From Istiophorus platypterus (taxonomy: Eukaryota > Chordata > Actinopteri > Istiophoriformes > Istiophoridae), in the NCBI GenBank assembly GCA_016859345.1, contig CM029124.1, forward strand, positions 13,604,980 to 13,668,979: a DNA stretch of 64,000 bases. The letters run 5' to 3'. The notes beneath the pieces are model-generated. The model saw nothing but the letters and a program-made list of their open reading frames with translations, was not told the DNA's origin and searched no databases. Shown one piece after another: positions 1-15,600 of this stretch. Both the position numbers and the translations under genes were made by a program. How positions within the stretch are numbered: the first letter of the stretch is position 1; each line of letters begins with the position of its first letter.

Positions 1-188
1 ACAGAAACCTCCTGATGAAGACGGGTTGCCATGGGGACTGCTGCCAAGCGGGGGCCCAAACGGCCCTCTGAGAGAGAGAGGGAGAGACCTAACACGTCAA
101 GGCAGGTCATTCATCAGCACAGACAAAGGGAAGGAAACGACAAGACCAGCTTGGACCATTAACAGCCTGCCAGACACACACACACACA

Positions 189-275
<87 letters not shown>

Positions 276-3200
276 GCACACACACACATAGCACAGTATT
301 ATACAAACACTTAAAAAACAATCAAAAGGAGAAAAAAAAACATTCACATCAGTCATTCATGCAGTCATATACAAAAATTCAAAAGACTTAAGAGTTTATT
401 TTCTTGCATTGAGGCACAAAAAGTCTTGGAAGACCAGATCGAGTTTACATACCATTCCCTCTGCAGCAAATAAAAAAAAGGAGATAATACTATATACCCA
501 ATGGTAAAAAATTCCCAAACAAGTGGGAAAAACCGTGACAAACAGACGACAAGTTTAATGATAGTGCACATTATTTATTCTAGATCCCCTTCCCCAAAAC
601 AATTCTTTTTTCTCACACTGAGCTACCGTTCCCTAAGCATCAGGCAATCAACAAACAGAAAACAGCATCTCTCCAGCACAAACACAGCACATCAACACAT
701 AGCTGAAGCCGCTTTTATCTCCAGTCAAAGCCATATAAAGAACGTAATCCCCTGTGTATGCCTGTCATCCACACATTTGCACGGAGATGTAATTATAGTG
801 TTATTCTGTGTGTTTGTGTCTAATTAGTATTATTTACATTTTCCCTTGTTTCTCTCTCTCTTGTCCGTGTGCGCATGTGCATGTATCACCCAGCACACAT
901 TTCAGCAGCTTTGTTTAAGGTTTGTGTATATCAGGATACCCGTCGTCAAGCATTAACACGAAAATGAAAGATGGAAAAAAGGAATTTAGTGACGGATGAG
1001 ACACGCCCCCTCTCCAATCCTACGCCAGGATTTCCTCAGCTCCCCTGTGGTGCAGGCACTACCACACCCTTCACTCCTCCCTCTTATGCATTGATACCTC
1101 CCGGGAAGATACACAAGGGAAAATCTCTCCTAACTGTCCCCTCAGCTGTCCAGGTAATACAGCACATTAGGCGTTAATGAAAGCAACACCCCTTAAAACT
1201 TGCCTATGTTGTTGCCGGCGTTTGTTTGTAGCAGCAACAAGGAACACAGTTATCAAAAACCACAAAATACCCCTTTGCCTCCACTGCCCCCACCCCCCAC
1301 CTTGAGCCCAAACCAGATGCTATTCCCTGGGGCCAGCTATCAGGCTAACTGCTCTGCCCTCCTCCAACTCCGCTCACCTATCCCTCTTTTTTTCCTCCAT
1401 CCTGCCATCCTTCCTTCCTCCTGCTCTCCCACTGCGAAAAGACACTAATTACAGACATGGATGAGTAGATTACAGATCTGAAGTGCAGTGGAAGTGGGAT
1501 GAGGAGAAGTCAGGGGTGGTGGGCTGGGGGCAACAGGTCGTTAACAGTGATGAATGCAACTCTATTTTCACTGTTATTGTTCACTGATGTTCTGCGCTGC
1601 GCCTCTCACCTCTGTACTGCCATTCTCATACCTTTCTGAGGGTGCCATCCATCACAGGCAGCTTTAGCTAACTCTAACTATCTCTAATCATCTCTAATCA
1701 TTCCAATTATCTCTCCTCTGCCCCTCATGCATCAGTGTCTCTGCTATCTCCCAGGCATAGGAAGAGACAGAGGAGCTGCGGTGTAGATAAATGGGTAGGC
1801 TTGCAAAACAGAAAAAAACAGTGAAATATACTTGCACTACCTCAGTTCTCTGTTTTGTATATATAACAAGACATAGTGTGCATTTTTAATCAACTTTGGT
1901 TCAAGCTTTTGGCAGAATATTTGCAAAAATTAAAAAAAAATATGAATTTGTTCTCTTTTTTTCTGATACAATGTTTTAGTAGAGCCAAGACAAAATTGTG
2001 CCATTTTCAAAGCAAAACATTTGTATTAATTCTCCATCTTCCCTTTGTAGGGAAAAGTCATTACCCCATGAGCTTAATGACTGCAAGGGAGTCAAGTATT
2101 GAAAAACTCCCCCCAACAGTCCATTGCTCATTTAACCGACAGCCTTTTATTAACCAAGCTAGCTTTTCCTCTAAAGTTTAATGAGAGCAACGATCTCATC
2201 TGCTACCCCTCCTTCCTCTATCCCCTACGTCCTTCTCCCTGTTTGTCCTCTCAGCAGGATGTCTGAGACAAATAGCCACTTTGTTATACAAGCTTTTCCT
2301 CAAACCCTCACTCCAGAATGAGTGCAGAAAAGAAAAAAGTGTGGAGTAGAAGAAAGAAAAAGGAAGAGTATAAAAGAACAGACAAAGAGAAGGGGACAAT
2401 TAATCCTGCGTCCATGAGAAGAGAAACCATCTGGGTTAGTGCTCCACCTGAGGGTGGTGGGCTTTCACATTAACCTCTCTTGTTAGAATCATAAAGGCAG
2501 ACCCTAACAAGCCCCGAAGAGCACTTTGAGCAAGTGCAAAGGCATACACAAATAATACATATGCAACAACAGTCTCTCTCACTCTCTCTGTCATCCTCAA
2601 ATGAACACACAAATGCAGAAATAAAATAGCGGCGAAATTCATCCTCTGGGAACTGAGAACCTTTTAAGTCCATTAACAGCTGTTGGCGGGAGTGAGACGA
2701 GGCTGTAACCTAACCGCATCAGACTGGAACCAGAACTTACGGTGTGGCCCAGACACACTGCTCAGGAGTTAAGAAATACATTAGGAAAACCTTTGTCTTC
2801 TACTGCTGTTCCTAGTCCCACGCTTCCAGACAGAACAAGGCTTGAAGTCTTTCATAAAACTGTGACTATCAGTCAATCACAGGCACCATAAAGATGGCAT
2901 TATTTTCAATTCCATGGCCCTGGATCTTACATTTGTTTTAAAGAATGTGTGGCACTTCCACACCTGAAAAGCTTCAAGGTCCATTACAGCTCTCTTTTAT
3001 CCAGCCAAGGATAAAGAACAAATGAGTGTATACACAGACACATAGCGAATCGATTAAACAATGTTAAACAAAGTCTCGTTCTCCAGAACATGGCAGAAAA
3101 GCCAGCACAAGGTTTGGGATAATGAGCATGAAGTTAGATTGGATGATACAGGGGGAGCTGTGCTAGCACAATCCTCTGGCTGTTGGCAGAGCCCGCTGCT

Positions 3201-4404
3201 CCAGATGGACTAATCACGCTTGTTCAAGGCCATCCATCGGTCTGGAAGGCCTCGGTCTGCTCTGCGTCTGCTCCAGCTAGACAGACACCTCAGTGCTGCT
3301 CAGTGTTAGCGAGCTACAAGCAGGCCAGCCTTGCCCCGAAGCATTAGGCTTTGCCTTGAAGCCCCACAGGTTGGTTTTGGCATAATGAAAGGTGACGTGG
3401 GGAGATAGTTGCGCGGAAGTGACAGATAGATTCAAGATGGTGTTAAACATCAAAAGCAAGATAAACAGATGGAGGGCTGAGGCCGGGATCATGGGTTAGT
3501 AGCACCACTATGTGGATAGAGGGGAGGGAAATGATTTTTCCATGTCCCACTGTTTCATTATTCCCAGATGCTTCAGGTAATCTGAACTGGAATAATGGGA
3601 GCTGGAATGATCAGCTAGCAACAGGGACACTGATTATCCCAAAGCAAGAAGAAAAAAAAAAAAAACAAACCACTGAGTCTTGTTGCAGATGGGAATCAAA
3701 GTTTAGCATTACTGTGGGATTGTTTCATTGTACGTGGTGCGTGAATGTAAGGATGTGTGGGTGTGTGACAGTATAGGATAGGCTTTAACAAGTGGAAACC
3801 AAATGAAGGCTGTGATGACACATTTCATTCATAGGATGGAGGTATTGGAGTCCAGTGGCAGAGCGAGCTTTGAGGACTTCTCCAGTGACATAAAACAACC
3901 TCACTGAGAAACACAGACATCCTGTCACACATTTGTCCTTTAGTTCAAGTCCCAATGTCACACAAAGTCCCTGTCACCAGTGGATTGCCTCGCAGACAGC
4001 CTTGTACAGAGAAACTGCAGATGACCAGGCACGAATGCCTTGCAAGGTGCATGAACTCAAGACTTCCATTCATTCAGTTCATTTTGTCTTACAGACAAAA
4101 TCACAGGGTATACTTCACGCACTTAACCTAATAAATCAGAATGCTAATGAGACCTTATGACTTTCCAGTAAGTGTAATTGAAGCTTAATTGTTCTTTTAT
4201 TATGTTTAAACCAAACCGAACCAAAGCCAACATTTATCCAGCTTATTTAAACCACTTGTAGTACATAAGATCTCTGAGCAACACTGGTGGCTGTATAGTA
4301 AAGAACGGAGAGAGATAGAGAAGAAAAGAGAGAGACGGTGTGTGTATACGGACAGAAAAGAAAAAGTGAGTGAGCACTCAATTACAATAAAAAAGTGAAC
4401 TTAC
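1..4404 (-). other. slit1 intron 4 (partial)
   Basis: No exon-like open frame with splice borders was found. It holds a long (CA)n array at 174-289 and otherwise unremarkable sequence. Confidence 0.6.
174..289 (+). repeat. (CA)n microsatellite
   Basis: About 116 bp of CA with one T and one CCG interruption, in slit1 intron 4. Confidence 0.98.
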
Positions 4405-4476
4405 AGTCGAGACAGGGCAGGGTTCTTCTGAAACAGCAACTCAGGAAGTTGCTGCAGTTGATTGCGGTTCAGCCGC
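4405..4476 (-). CDS. slit1: slit1 coding exon 4 (LRR)
   Basis: 72 nt, one LRR: RLNRNQLQQLPELLF then NPALSRL. Donor GTAAGT, acceptor TGCCACAG. Phase 2 on both sides, so the next LRR exon must lie left of this one; I see no candidate between 1 and 4404. Confidence 0.94.
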
Positions 4477-4507
4477 CTGTGGCAGGGAAAACATATGATC
4501 AACCAGT

Positions 4508-4544
<37 letters not shown>

Positions 4545-7477
4545 CATGCGTGCCCCTGAGTGTGTAGGCTGTGAATAATTTCTGCTAGCTGCCGTAGAAT
4601 CAGCTTAGCCACAGGCTATTGTGTTTCAGTGTGCTCTGAATGTCACATAAATATCCGACTGAAAGTTCAGGGGAATTAAACTGCTAGTGAGAGACAGAGC
4701 TGTAAATTAGCTCTGCGCAGTTAAATTACAATGCTGCGCCCAGTAGAATTTAGTGCCGTCCTGACTTTCCCAGAGCAACGGAATAGCAGCAATCCCATTT
4801 AAACAAGTGAATTACATCCACCAGTTATCTGAACATGAACAGATTTTATCTGGGGCAAACTATCAAAACAAGATGTTTCTAAATAAAATAAAGAGAAATG
4901 GATGAGCCTATCCAAGCCCAAGGAAGCACTGACAGGGAATGGTGTTTGGCAACAGAGTCCATGTCAAACAACTAACGTCCAAGACTGGCAGGCTTTATTC
5001 AAATACAACAATTAAGTCAATGAGGAACAGACTGTTGCTAATCTGTTGGAAACCACAACTCTCTTCCCTCTGAATGGCCCATTGGAGGCACATGGGAGTA
5101 AAAGCAGCGGCTGTGGCACAGAGAGGCTACAAATCTGTAAGGCAGGCCGCTACCATGCCTTCAGACACATTCAGACAGATGTTGGGACCTGTGCCACTCA
5201 CTGTATACACTAAGAAGAGTGCTTGGCCAGCTGAGGTGGAGATTTAGTGCGTAATGGCCATTAATGGTCTGCTGCTGCTGCGTTCACACTGAACTCTACC
5301 TGCTGGTGGGTTAGTGGCTTTTAAACATTAGAGAAACGAGCCGCTTAATTTCCACATTGGTCTGGCACATAGATATGTCTACCCAGTGTTTGGGATCAGC
5401 TGAGTGTGGAGGAGGAGGGAAAGCGAGTTGTACATGGCCTCGATTTTGGTAATGTAAATTGTTAATGTGGGTTTCAGATCAGGGGAAAGCCTTTTATAAG
5501 TTAACCGCTATGTGTGCATGGCGGCATGTGTCCGTAAAAATCATCTGCTCCACAGGCTTCTGTGTGGGTAGGACTATTGATTTGCTAATGAGCTGGCTGA
5601 GGTGTGGTTGACTGTGTTTGTCTGTGTGTTTTCCCAGCCGGTTTACAAGCTGTCGAGGAGTCCTGGTGCTGTCCAGATGAGCCAGGGTCTGCGGTGGGGG
5701 AGGCCTCTTAAGCCCACACATCCCACTGAGGGCATTCCTGTCAGGCAAAGCTAATAAAAAATACTCCCAGCCTACGATGTACCCTCTCAGCACCACCCAA
5801 CCTCAACTGAATAACAGGGAAGTGCCTCACACTTGATACACCATTTACGGTCAGTTCCTCCTCTTAGGCTCATTACACTCAGAGCTGTATAAAGATTGGT
5901 AGAAGGCTGGGAATTTCATTTGAAGATCAAATTTAGAAAAGAAATAAAGATGTGTTATTTCTGGTCACTCTGGGTGGTACTCACAGTCTCTCGAGCTCCT
6001 TCATGTCATCAAAAGCCCCACGCTCTATCACAGTAATCTGATTCTCCATCAGTTGCCTGCAGAGAGAGAACAGAAAGAAGGCTTCAGAAACTGCATGATA
6101 CAGTGTGGCTTGAACTTTTTTACAAGTATGTAGACGGTCAGCCAGGCTTTCACAAATTATAGGGGGCTTTGGAGTTTGGGTGGTGAGACTTCTTGCAGTA
6201 TGTATATTCAAGCTGCATACAGTATATTCAACACCTCTCTCTCCCTCACTCTCTCTCTCTCTCGCTCTCTCTCTCTCATGCACACACACAGAGGGGGCAG
6301 TGGTGTGGACTGAGGGCATAGTGTGGAATCTTGGCAAAAGACGCAGGGATAGCAGCCAGGAAAGTTTCCAAGGTGGCTCAGAAAGTGTGGGTCCAGGCTC
6401 TGGTGTGGTCCTTTGGGCGCAGCGGCTGGGTGGAGACGAGACGAAAGGTAGGCAGAGGTCAAAAAGTGTTACAGGGGAAACTGAGTTGGGCTCCAAGGCT
6501 TTTTACAATTGGCAAAATCAAAGAAAGAAGGCTGTGTATGTATGTGTGCCTGTTAGACAGCATTGTTGGACAGTATCAGGGATGCAGGCCCTGCATCAAG
6601 GCTATTAGTCAAATACAAATAAACATGGATGCACACAAGCATACAGTACACACACATAAGCAAGAGCACTTCCTTTCCTGACCTACGCTGCCAACACTAA
6701 CGCACAAAAAAGGCGCTTGGATGGTTTTGGAAGTGTTACAATAACACGGTCAGGAAGGAGAGAAAAGCATCCAGCGTCTTTAGAAGCAACAAGAGCTTCC
6801 CTTCATTACGTATACAACTGTTCTGTGTTGAAGGCAACCTCTCATGTCTCCTGTGAGGCCACGCTGCGCTGCAACTCAGCAGTCTGGGCTTCCTCCCCAT
6901 CGAATATAAATGCTAATCACTGTTCACACTCCATAAACATAGAGAGAAAAGTGCAATTCACCTCCGATCTCTTTCTCATGAATTTAGATGGAAGTGAAAA
7001 AAATTACAATGAGTACTTTGAAAAGAGAAAACTTTTTTGCAGACAGTCTGAGGGCATGTGGCCTTCAATGTCTCTAATGTCTCTGTATCTGTTTTTTTCT
7101 GCGACTGCTCCTCCATTGTTCTGCGTTTCCTCACATGCACGCACACACATTACCGATCTAGACCAGCCGAACACCGAGCGCCAGATGAACGGTGGTAAAT
7201 CAGCTGTGTTGATTTTAGACTGACAGGAGAGATGGCAGCTGACTGTAAAGATAAACCTCTGTTCCTCTTCGGCTCCTTCTGAGGGTTGTGCGGGGGTCAT
7301 GGGGATCAGAGGTCAAGCTGCTGTTAGTTTTGGGGCTGTTGCTCCACAAAGATCGGCCCCAATACACAGACAGATTTTTTTTTTTCTAGTTGTAAACAGA
7401 GACTTGCCATGCACCTACACCATGACAATCATGCATCATGTATAATGGTTGGCTGCCATTACAAAAAAACGAGCACT

Positions 7478-7538
<61 letters not shown>

Positions 7539-9659
7539 AACATGTGTTACATGTACTGCAGTGATGGTGGTGGTGTGAAAGTATCATGCTTTTACAGCAA
7601 AGGAAGTTCTGTCTCAAGTACCCCTGCAAGGAGTTGTTTCCTTCTTACCTGGTAGTGACAAGCTGGTGACATGAAGGCATTTAACCTCCACGTAGAGGCA
7701 GATGGTGGTGCAGAATAAGACGCATGCTTAGAAAGATGAGAAGGGACAAGGAGTAGTGGGAACAAACAAGAACTAGAAGGGGAGGACAGGGGGATGGGCG
7801 GGTAACGATGAGGCTTGAAAATAGTCAGGGCTTTGCTGGGCTGTAGGAATTATATGCAGCTCGTGTTACATTTAAAAACGTGCTCGGTGTTTTTAACACC
7901 TATGGCATGATTCATAGGTGTGTGCGCACACATGCACACATATAGACACTTGTACGACTATTTTATTACCCGAAGTCACAAGTGCTTTTTAATTTCAACA
8001 GAGGGAGTCAATGACTTCACCTGAATGTGTTAACCGTGTTGAGAGCCTATTTAGGACTTGGGCTTGTGTACACATGAGATGTCGATGTGTGGGAACGGAG
8101 GGCAAGTGTGTGTGTGTGTGTGTGTACGGGACAAGTGCTACTACAACAGACTGAATATGGTGAGAGAGATGTCCATTACATCACTAGCTGCAGTCACCCA
8201 GTAGCTTAATGTACTGAGTAGGACTCTTGACAGAAGCATCTCCACTTCGCTGGGTTTATGCTAATTTGAGTGGCAAGGCTGTACAACTTGTGAGCTGCAA
8301 AGTTGGATACAGCTCTGGTATGCATGAATAGACAAACTCTGACACGGACATGCTCCACAGATACACATACAAACACCTCATCATCACACATCAATGTGAA
8401 GGCAAGTACTTACAGAACTCGAAGGTACTTGAGTCCAGCAAAGTCACTCTTGGTGATGCGTGTGAGGTTATTCCCATTCAGCTCCCTGGAAAGACAGACA
8501 TGCAAACATATATGAATAATTAAATTCTATCATCCCTCTGGACCTGTTCAGCCAGATGACTAAAAGGAGCAGATAGTGGCATGGAGGCATCTTTGTCTAC
8601 AGATACCTGATTCTTTTCAGGAGCTTTTCAACACACACGACCACATACTTCATGCACAAACAGTGCACACAAACAGTGCCCCAAGCTGTTTGTTAAAGTT
8701 TGCAACTGGTGTAATATATGTTGAAAAAGTCTTTCATTGCTGGTGTTCTTATGAAATGCAAATTGCTTTAAACGTGATGTTAAATGTAACATACATTGCT
8801 GGGAAGAATCAGAAAGATTGTGTTAAAGGGAAGTTCACGCTTAGTTCTAATCACACTGGGAGATATTAAGAAGACCTATTAATATGGGAGCCACATTTGA
8901 GCTGCCTATTTGTCTTTCTATTCCAGCCCTCTTGCACCAACACCCATAGTCCCCCCTCTCTCTGTCTGCCATGTCCTTCTACTATTGGTAGGCATTAGAA
9001 GGAGCCAGCGGATGGGATTTGGGAAGGGCCACAAGGCCAGAAAGCTAAGTGCTGTGGATATAATAGGAGCAGCCTCCCTGCTGAGAGCTGACCAGTGCTA
9101 CAAAACAAGCGAGAGACAAAACAGTTGAAAAGGACAGTTTCTGGCTTTAACAACCATCATCTAATAGCTAACAATAATAATTTCCAAAGAGTTGTGTAAT
9201 TGATAACTCCATTGGTCGCATGCTGACTTGACTGTGGCATCTGAGTTGGCTTGGTGGATTCAACTACCTCTGCTTATGTAAGAAAGGTTTGTATTGTTCC
9301 TTGTTGCCGCAGAACACTGTGGGAGATTCATATTTAACCTCAGTAGCAGACTGTATCCTCACGACAGAGGGAAAAGAAAGCAGGAAAAGCACGCAAACCT
9401 TACAAGCCACCCTGGTGCTGATAGAAATCAAAATATGTAGAATTTCTCTGTGCTACTGCACTTTCTAAGCATTATGGGTCCACCCTACCCTGACCTCCCC
9501 AACCCCCCAGCCCAAAACCCAACCAAAAAACTGGTTCCAAATCGACGCCAAAAGCACTGGTCTCTCTCCCCCAGTCACTCTCTCCTTCTCTCGTCTAATG
9601 ACCACTCCAGGGACTGTAGTGCTATGCAGCACGAAAGAGAACGGTCATTATAGACAGAT

Positions 9660-9707
<48 letters not shown>

Positions 9708-10895
9708 TGTATGTGTGTGTGTGTGTGTGTGTGTGCGTGTGCGTGTATGTGTGTGTGCGTGCGCGCCACGCTTCTCCATGCATGTATGTGTGTACACAGG
9801 TGCATCGACAGGCCAAGCGACAGGGCCACGGGAAATAAATAATGGAGTCGGCTTCATTAGCCTGGGCTCCAATACACACATGTGGTGCTCATTACAGGTG
9901 CTTACGCAGATAGGCACACACATACACCCACAAACACTTCTGGATTTCCAGAAGAAGTTTTTTATCTTCAGGGTGGTCACTCTTGATGACACTCAGAGGA
10001 CAATAAAAAGGATATAGATAAAGGATGAGAAGGAGATGGTTAAAGCAGGGGACGGCAGGGAAAATATGTGGAAAAATGACTCACATGTAATCAAGTGAAA
10101 CCACACTTTTCTCCTGCAGCAATGAAGTCTTGCTTTATCCTGTAAAAAGAGACATGCCATAGTTTCAGCGTGTACTCTAGAGCTGACTCATCAAAGCTGT
10201 TCTGCAACAACATCGCAAAGTATTTTGTCGGTTGAGATATGGTCACTGAACTAAATCTACTGTTCCAGGAAACATCCTCAGAGGATGTTGCAATATCCTG
10301 CTATGCTGGTGACGCCATCTTAATATCAGCCATGCACCTGTTGAGCAACAGTGGAGGCAATGTCTAAATGCCACCAGCATCCTATAATGTTTGAAGTCCG
10401 GAAGACATACATATTCTGACCTTTTCCATTAGCATTTTGCAAAAGAAACAATGCAATGTTTTCAAGCCCTGGAAATTACCCAGGTGTTAACCAGGTCCCT
10501 GGAAACTGCCCAGGTAATAACATTCCCACTGCAGCTCATCTGCCTCAAGCACTGATGGCTCATGCTTATTGACATAACCCTCCACAACTGACGGTTTTGC
10601 TGAGCAGAAGATAGCACATCTATGAACTTTACTGTCCCAACATGCATTTTACATAAAAAGGGAATTGTTCCTAATAAAGTTGACGCTTCACCTTTTGATA
10701 AGAGCAGATGGCATGTTTATAGTGCTACTGCTCCTGCTGATTGAACCACTGGATAATGTCTTCTGACCCAAGGGAGTATTCTGTCTGCACAGAAACTCGC
10801 CAAGTTACTCCCCTGACAGTAAGAATACTGCTCTGTTGATGGAAAGTAGGTGGGATTCACATCAGCTTTAGAATTCCTCTGAGCTACTGCACCAA

Positions 10896-10927
<32 letters not shown>

Positions 10928-12570
10928 GTGGACTTGCCATGGTCAGTGAACACTGTTGTTAAAGTCTACATGGATGAACAAATCTAGGTGAACCCACAAC
11001 TTAAATACAGGGAGCTAGGAGAATATGGACTCTTGATATGCATACAGTCTGGAGGTCTCATCTGGGGTGCTCATCTCAGTGTTGTTTCAGCTTTCTCCCT
11101 CCCGACTTGTCACATACGGACACTTGGTCAGGGCCCCTTTAGTGTCAGTTTTCAATGTTCAGGGTAATTTGATAGAAGAGCTGTCTCCTAAAATGTGCGT
11201 TTTTATAGAATTGAAGTGCAACTGCAAATATGTATGAAACGCAGTTGTAATCAGATGGTTTTTTATTAACATAATAGGAATAGGTTGTTAACTTCCTTAT
11301 ATGGTAAGCATGTGTAAACTGAACGAACAGCAAAATGTTCACAGTGTATTTGTTTTTCCACCAAAATTTCCAATCTTGCAGTATGATGTCCACTCGCAGC
11401 AGCTACAGAATTATTACACCTTTTAACTGTCATATTTAAGCACTTACAGCCCTGGGTTAAGGTAAGGTAAAGATTGTGATCTGCAAAAAAATACTGCAAA
11501 AATTCCCAGTGACAATAGACACTACATTTTTATTTATATTTAACAAAAACCAAGTCTTTCCCAAACCTCAACCAAAGATATTTTGTTGCCCAAACCTAAC
11601 CACAGACAGGTCTCTGGATGTGAACCACATGTACATCCATTGACCACTCCAACTACCTCCTCGTGACTCTGCTGCCATTAATAAATGTAATGATTCCTGC
11701 ATGCTGTACAGTAACCTGCACATTGAAAAATTACGCTAAAGGGGTGTCCAATGCAATAAACAGTGACGCCAAAGGGTCCTGACCAAGCGTCCAAATGTGA
11801 CGAGTTGGGAGTGAAGATGTGTTGGTTGATACCACATCTAAATGAGGGCACTGTATGCCAAAGTAAGATATAGTGTCAATGGCTTAAAGAAAAATCTGCT
11901 GTTTATTAGCTACAGTATCAGCCATTGCCATTTTCTTTGCTTTACAATCAAAGGGAGCTAAGAAATAGCTTTTGGCACAAAAGCAAAGGCACACTCACTC
12001 CTTTCATATACAGATGTTTTGTGGTACAGTCATTGTGTGGATTTTTTTTTACCAAAGGTACTTCAGTATTACTTTGGAGTCTGAAAATTATTAGGTATCA
12101 TTCCCAGTTCCTACAGAAATGGATTTTCACCACCAACTGCTTCAGCAAAATCCATTCCATCCTCTGGAAACTCTGTAAGGATCCCCAGTGCTGACACACT
12201 TCCTGGAGAGCAAGTGGATTTATGACATCACTATTTAATCCTTTTTCATCCTCCATCCCAAGCTGATTGATGCCTGAGAGTACTTCCTGGTGCACCTTCC
12301 CCTGGGTGGACACACAGCAGCTATGCTCCACCGCTCTACATCTCTATAATTCAAAGGGGCTCAGAGCACTGCTACAATGCTGAAAAACTCATTATGTTTA
12401 TTTCTGCCAGCTGCTGGGGTCCCTTGGCTGAGGGGGACCTGGTTCGAATTGAGCAACATAACATAAAATGAAACCTTGAGACTAAGGGGAGGATAAGCAA
12501 ACACACTGGCCCGCTAAGGCCCTCATACAGATACATTCATGCAGAAAGAGATATCAACATTTACTGTGTT

Positions 12571-12605
<35 letters not shown>

Positions 12606-15600
12606 CGCAAATACCATATAAATATACTGTATCAAGAAATGCACGCAAGCCACCTACTGGCATGTACACAGACAGCACCCATGGGAAAGGCTATTGTATT
12701 CTGTTGGGAGCTTATCAGAGCAACAGAAGCTTTTTACCAATGTTATCAATTTATGCAGAAAAATAAAGAGACTACTGAAATCAATAAAGATGTAGCTAAC
12801 AAGTCAAAATGATGCATCATTTACTTATATAAAATAATTAGACAGACTTGAATATAAATTTCACACATCTCAACAGTTTTGTGAAAGCTGTCTGTTTTTA
12901 TTTGATCAGTTACCTTACTCCAACACTTTGGACTTTAGCTTCGAAATGGCAACAGAAATGTTGTGGTTCTGTTCCGCCATGTATAAGAAAATGTGTATCC
13001 CCAGTACCAGAGTGAGACGTGTCTCACGAAGATGGGTCACCTTTGTTACCAAGCTTCAGTTTAATAATCTTGTGCTTGTAGACACAAAACAACTGGCAAT
13101 GCAAACTTATTCACAGGCTGTAGCCAAAAATAGGCCAGACAAAACACAATGTAGCCAGGGTCGCAAGCTCTGCAAACATGGCTATCAGACTTGCAAAAGA
13201 ATTTCATAACTTATAAATAGAACACATTTTATTATACCTTAAATTCTCATCATCCTCTTTACCTATCATAACACTCACAGTCATGCAGCCCCCCCAAACA
13301 TACTGTGGCTTATTTTCTTCCAGTCAAGCAAGGACAAACTGAAAAGGCATGATAATCCTTCATCTGGAGGTCAAACTGGACATTGATGGGTGTCATTCTA
13401 TTGCATATCAAAATTCATTCAAAAAGAACTCCACATGAGGCCTAAATGTAAGGATTTTGACTGGAAGTAAATGCATTTCATCTCCCTTGGTCTTTGAAAT
13501 TAGATTTAAATGATTTATTGAGGTTCTAATTTTTCACTGTACAGCCATTCTGTATTGCTGCTATGAGCACCACAGGACCATTTGTCCTGAACAGCTTTAG
13601 CCTGGCAGGGAAGACAGAACTGGCTGATTGAGGATCGGTGGCACAGCGCTCCCGAAACTCCTCACCGTGGAAACAATCTGATGACCAGAAGCCTGAGGTC
13701 CTGTACAGCTCAAGCATGGATGCTCATTAACTACAATCACACACTGTTAATGCTATTTGAGCAGAACAGCGAGCGTTCTCTGTAATGAATGAACTGAGCA
13801 GGTTGAGAAACTAAAAGAGCGACACGTTCCTCCTCTTCCAGGTTCTGAAACATATGGATGCGACATCCGTGAAACGCACAGGAAGAGAGAAAGGGAAAAA
13901 AAAGATAAAGTCACTGAAAGACAGGAAAAGACCGAGCTCCTCTGACAGCATTGTTAGCTGCCTAAAAGCGACAGAGTGGAGAAGTGTGGTGGAGTGTTTC
14001 GAGTAGCAGGGGAGCGGCGAAGAGCTGATGGGCTGTCTAGGAAAAATAAGTGAAGATATGAGCCCTCCACAGATGGTGGACTATAAGGAGAAAGTGTCCT
14101 ACATATTAGGTGCTCCAACAGGATACAGAACCAGGCAGTGCCACCCAGGCTTCATACCCCACAAACTTCATACTCCACGATAAAGAGAGTGAAAAAAAGA
14201 GAAAGAGAGCGAGCAGACCACCATGACCAAAATAACACATTCTTAAACCCAACTGGAACACTTCTGTCCATTCCGAGGGGTCTGATTTCAGCTCGCTCTA
14301 ACAAAGCATTCCCTCTTTATTGAAATGTGGCTTTCAGACGTGCAGTTAAGGTCCTCATCTGTACATTTTTAGGGTCTGCGTGTTTGTGTCAGCGAGCATC
14401 TACATGTGTGCGCGTTCAGTGCGTAAAGACTATGTCTGAGAGCATTTTCCTGGCTCCTGGGCTCCTCAAGGGCTATTTAGACTTATGATTCTGCTCAGTC
14501 AGGCCTCAAGAGCAAGATTGCTGATTGGAAAGGTAAACATCAAGCAGATCCCACACATGCATTTCCCACAGACACACAAACCCCCTTTTTGAGCCTTGAC
14601 CCATGTACGGTCTCTTGCATCTTGCAGAGGCTTTATAAACAGCTACAGGTAAAAGTCTGGACCCAGAGCCAAGCATCTGTCTTTTGCTATTTTTACCTGG
14701 CCTTCACACTACAACAGCAACCTTGACAAAGAGACACAGAGTTTTTTTTTCGTTTTTTTGTTTTTTGTTTTTTTAAGCATGAGATGCTGCTTTAAGCAAA
14801 AACTAGACAGATGGCAAGACAGACTTAGAAAAGGGGGAAAAGGAGCCAGGGAAAAGACAAGGGAGGAAAGCAGCACACAGACACTTTCTGATCAAACATA
14901 GACAACTTATGACACTGTCTCAGGCCGAAGTGAATCAATCAAACATCTGTCCCAATTCACAGGCTGGAAAAAGAACACACACAACCCTGTAGTAGAAACA
15001 GAGACTGAGGGGTCTTTCATGGTTAATACTGTATCTGCAGTTTGTTCAGTGACAGACGCCAAGGTTCTGTTGTGGTTTTGAGTCCCGCATGAAGGCATTA
15101 AGGCTGCTTGAATGTGTACTTTTACTGTGAAGTGTATCATGTGGACAAAACATCTGCTCTGCCACATCTATTATGTTTCAGTTATGCCACACAGAAGACT
15201 GAGAAGACGTTTGCCTGACAGATGTGAACTGATGATGGGCTATTTGATAAACGCTGTATGTGTTTGAATCTGTCCGTTGATCGCTCATAATAGAGAGCAC
15301 TCATTGGGAGACATTTCTGTCTTGCAATGAATACACTGATATTTTGCACTCCTCCATTTCTTGAACATGATTAGCCCATCTGCAAGAAGATAACTCCCAC
15401 TGCAAAAAAATTATTCCTTTAAGGGCTGAAACAAGTCATTGGTTAATAAAGGAAATTCATCAGCAACTATTTTGACAATCAGTATGTTATTTTAGCCATT
15501 TTTCGGGAAAAATGCCAAATGTTTGTTGGTTTTAACTGTGAAAATGTGACCAATTGCTTCCGTCTCATATGATAGTTGATACAATCTCTTTGGGTTCTGT

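Larger units (their letters stand above)
6057..8413 (-). other. slit1 intron 2
   Basis: 2.4 kb with a (TC)n tract at 6234-6277, a compound (TG)n array at 7477-7538 and a short (GT)n near 8107-8125. Open frames here are low-complexity or lack splice borders. Confidence 0.8.

Noticed and set aside
26..391. Open frames through the CA array (also around 9575-10017 and 7449-7655)
   Set aside because: They translate the dinucleotide repeat (Thr-His or Cys-Val) and have no splice signals or homology.
5981..6496. Long minus-strand ORF through slit1 exon 3
   Set aside because: Only its last 72 nt are coding; the upstream part is intron with a TC tract, and a clean acceptor lies at 6057.
11540..11850. 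Possible interspersed repeat (CCCAAACCTAACCACAGACA, then CAAAGGGTCCTGACCAAGCG)
   Set aside because: It feels like a fish repeat, but there is no second copy in the window to support it.
13065..13085. TTGTGCTTG, resembling the start of miR-218
   Set aside because: miR-218 sits in SLIT2/SLIT3 introns. The match stops after nine bases and I see no miR-218-type precursor here.
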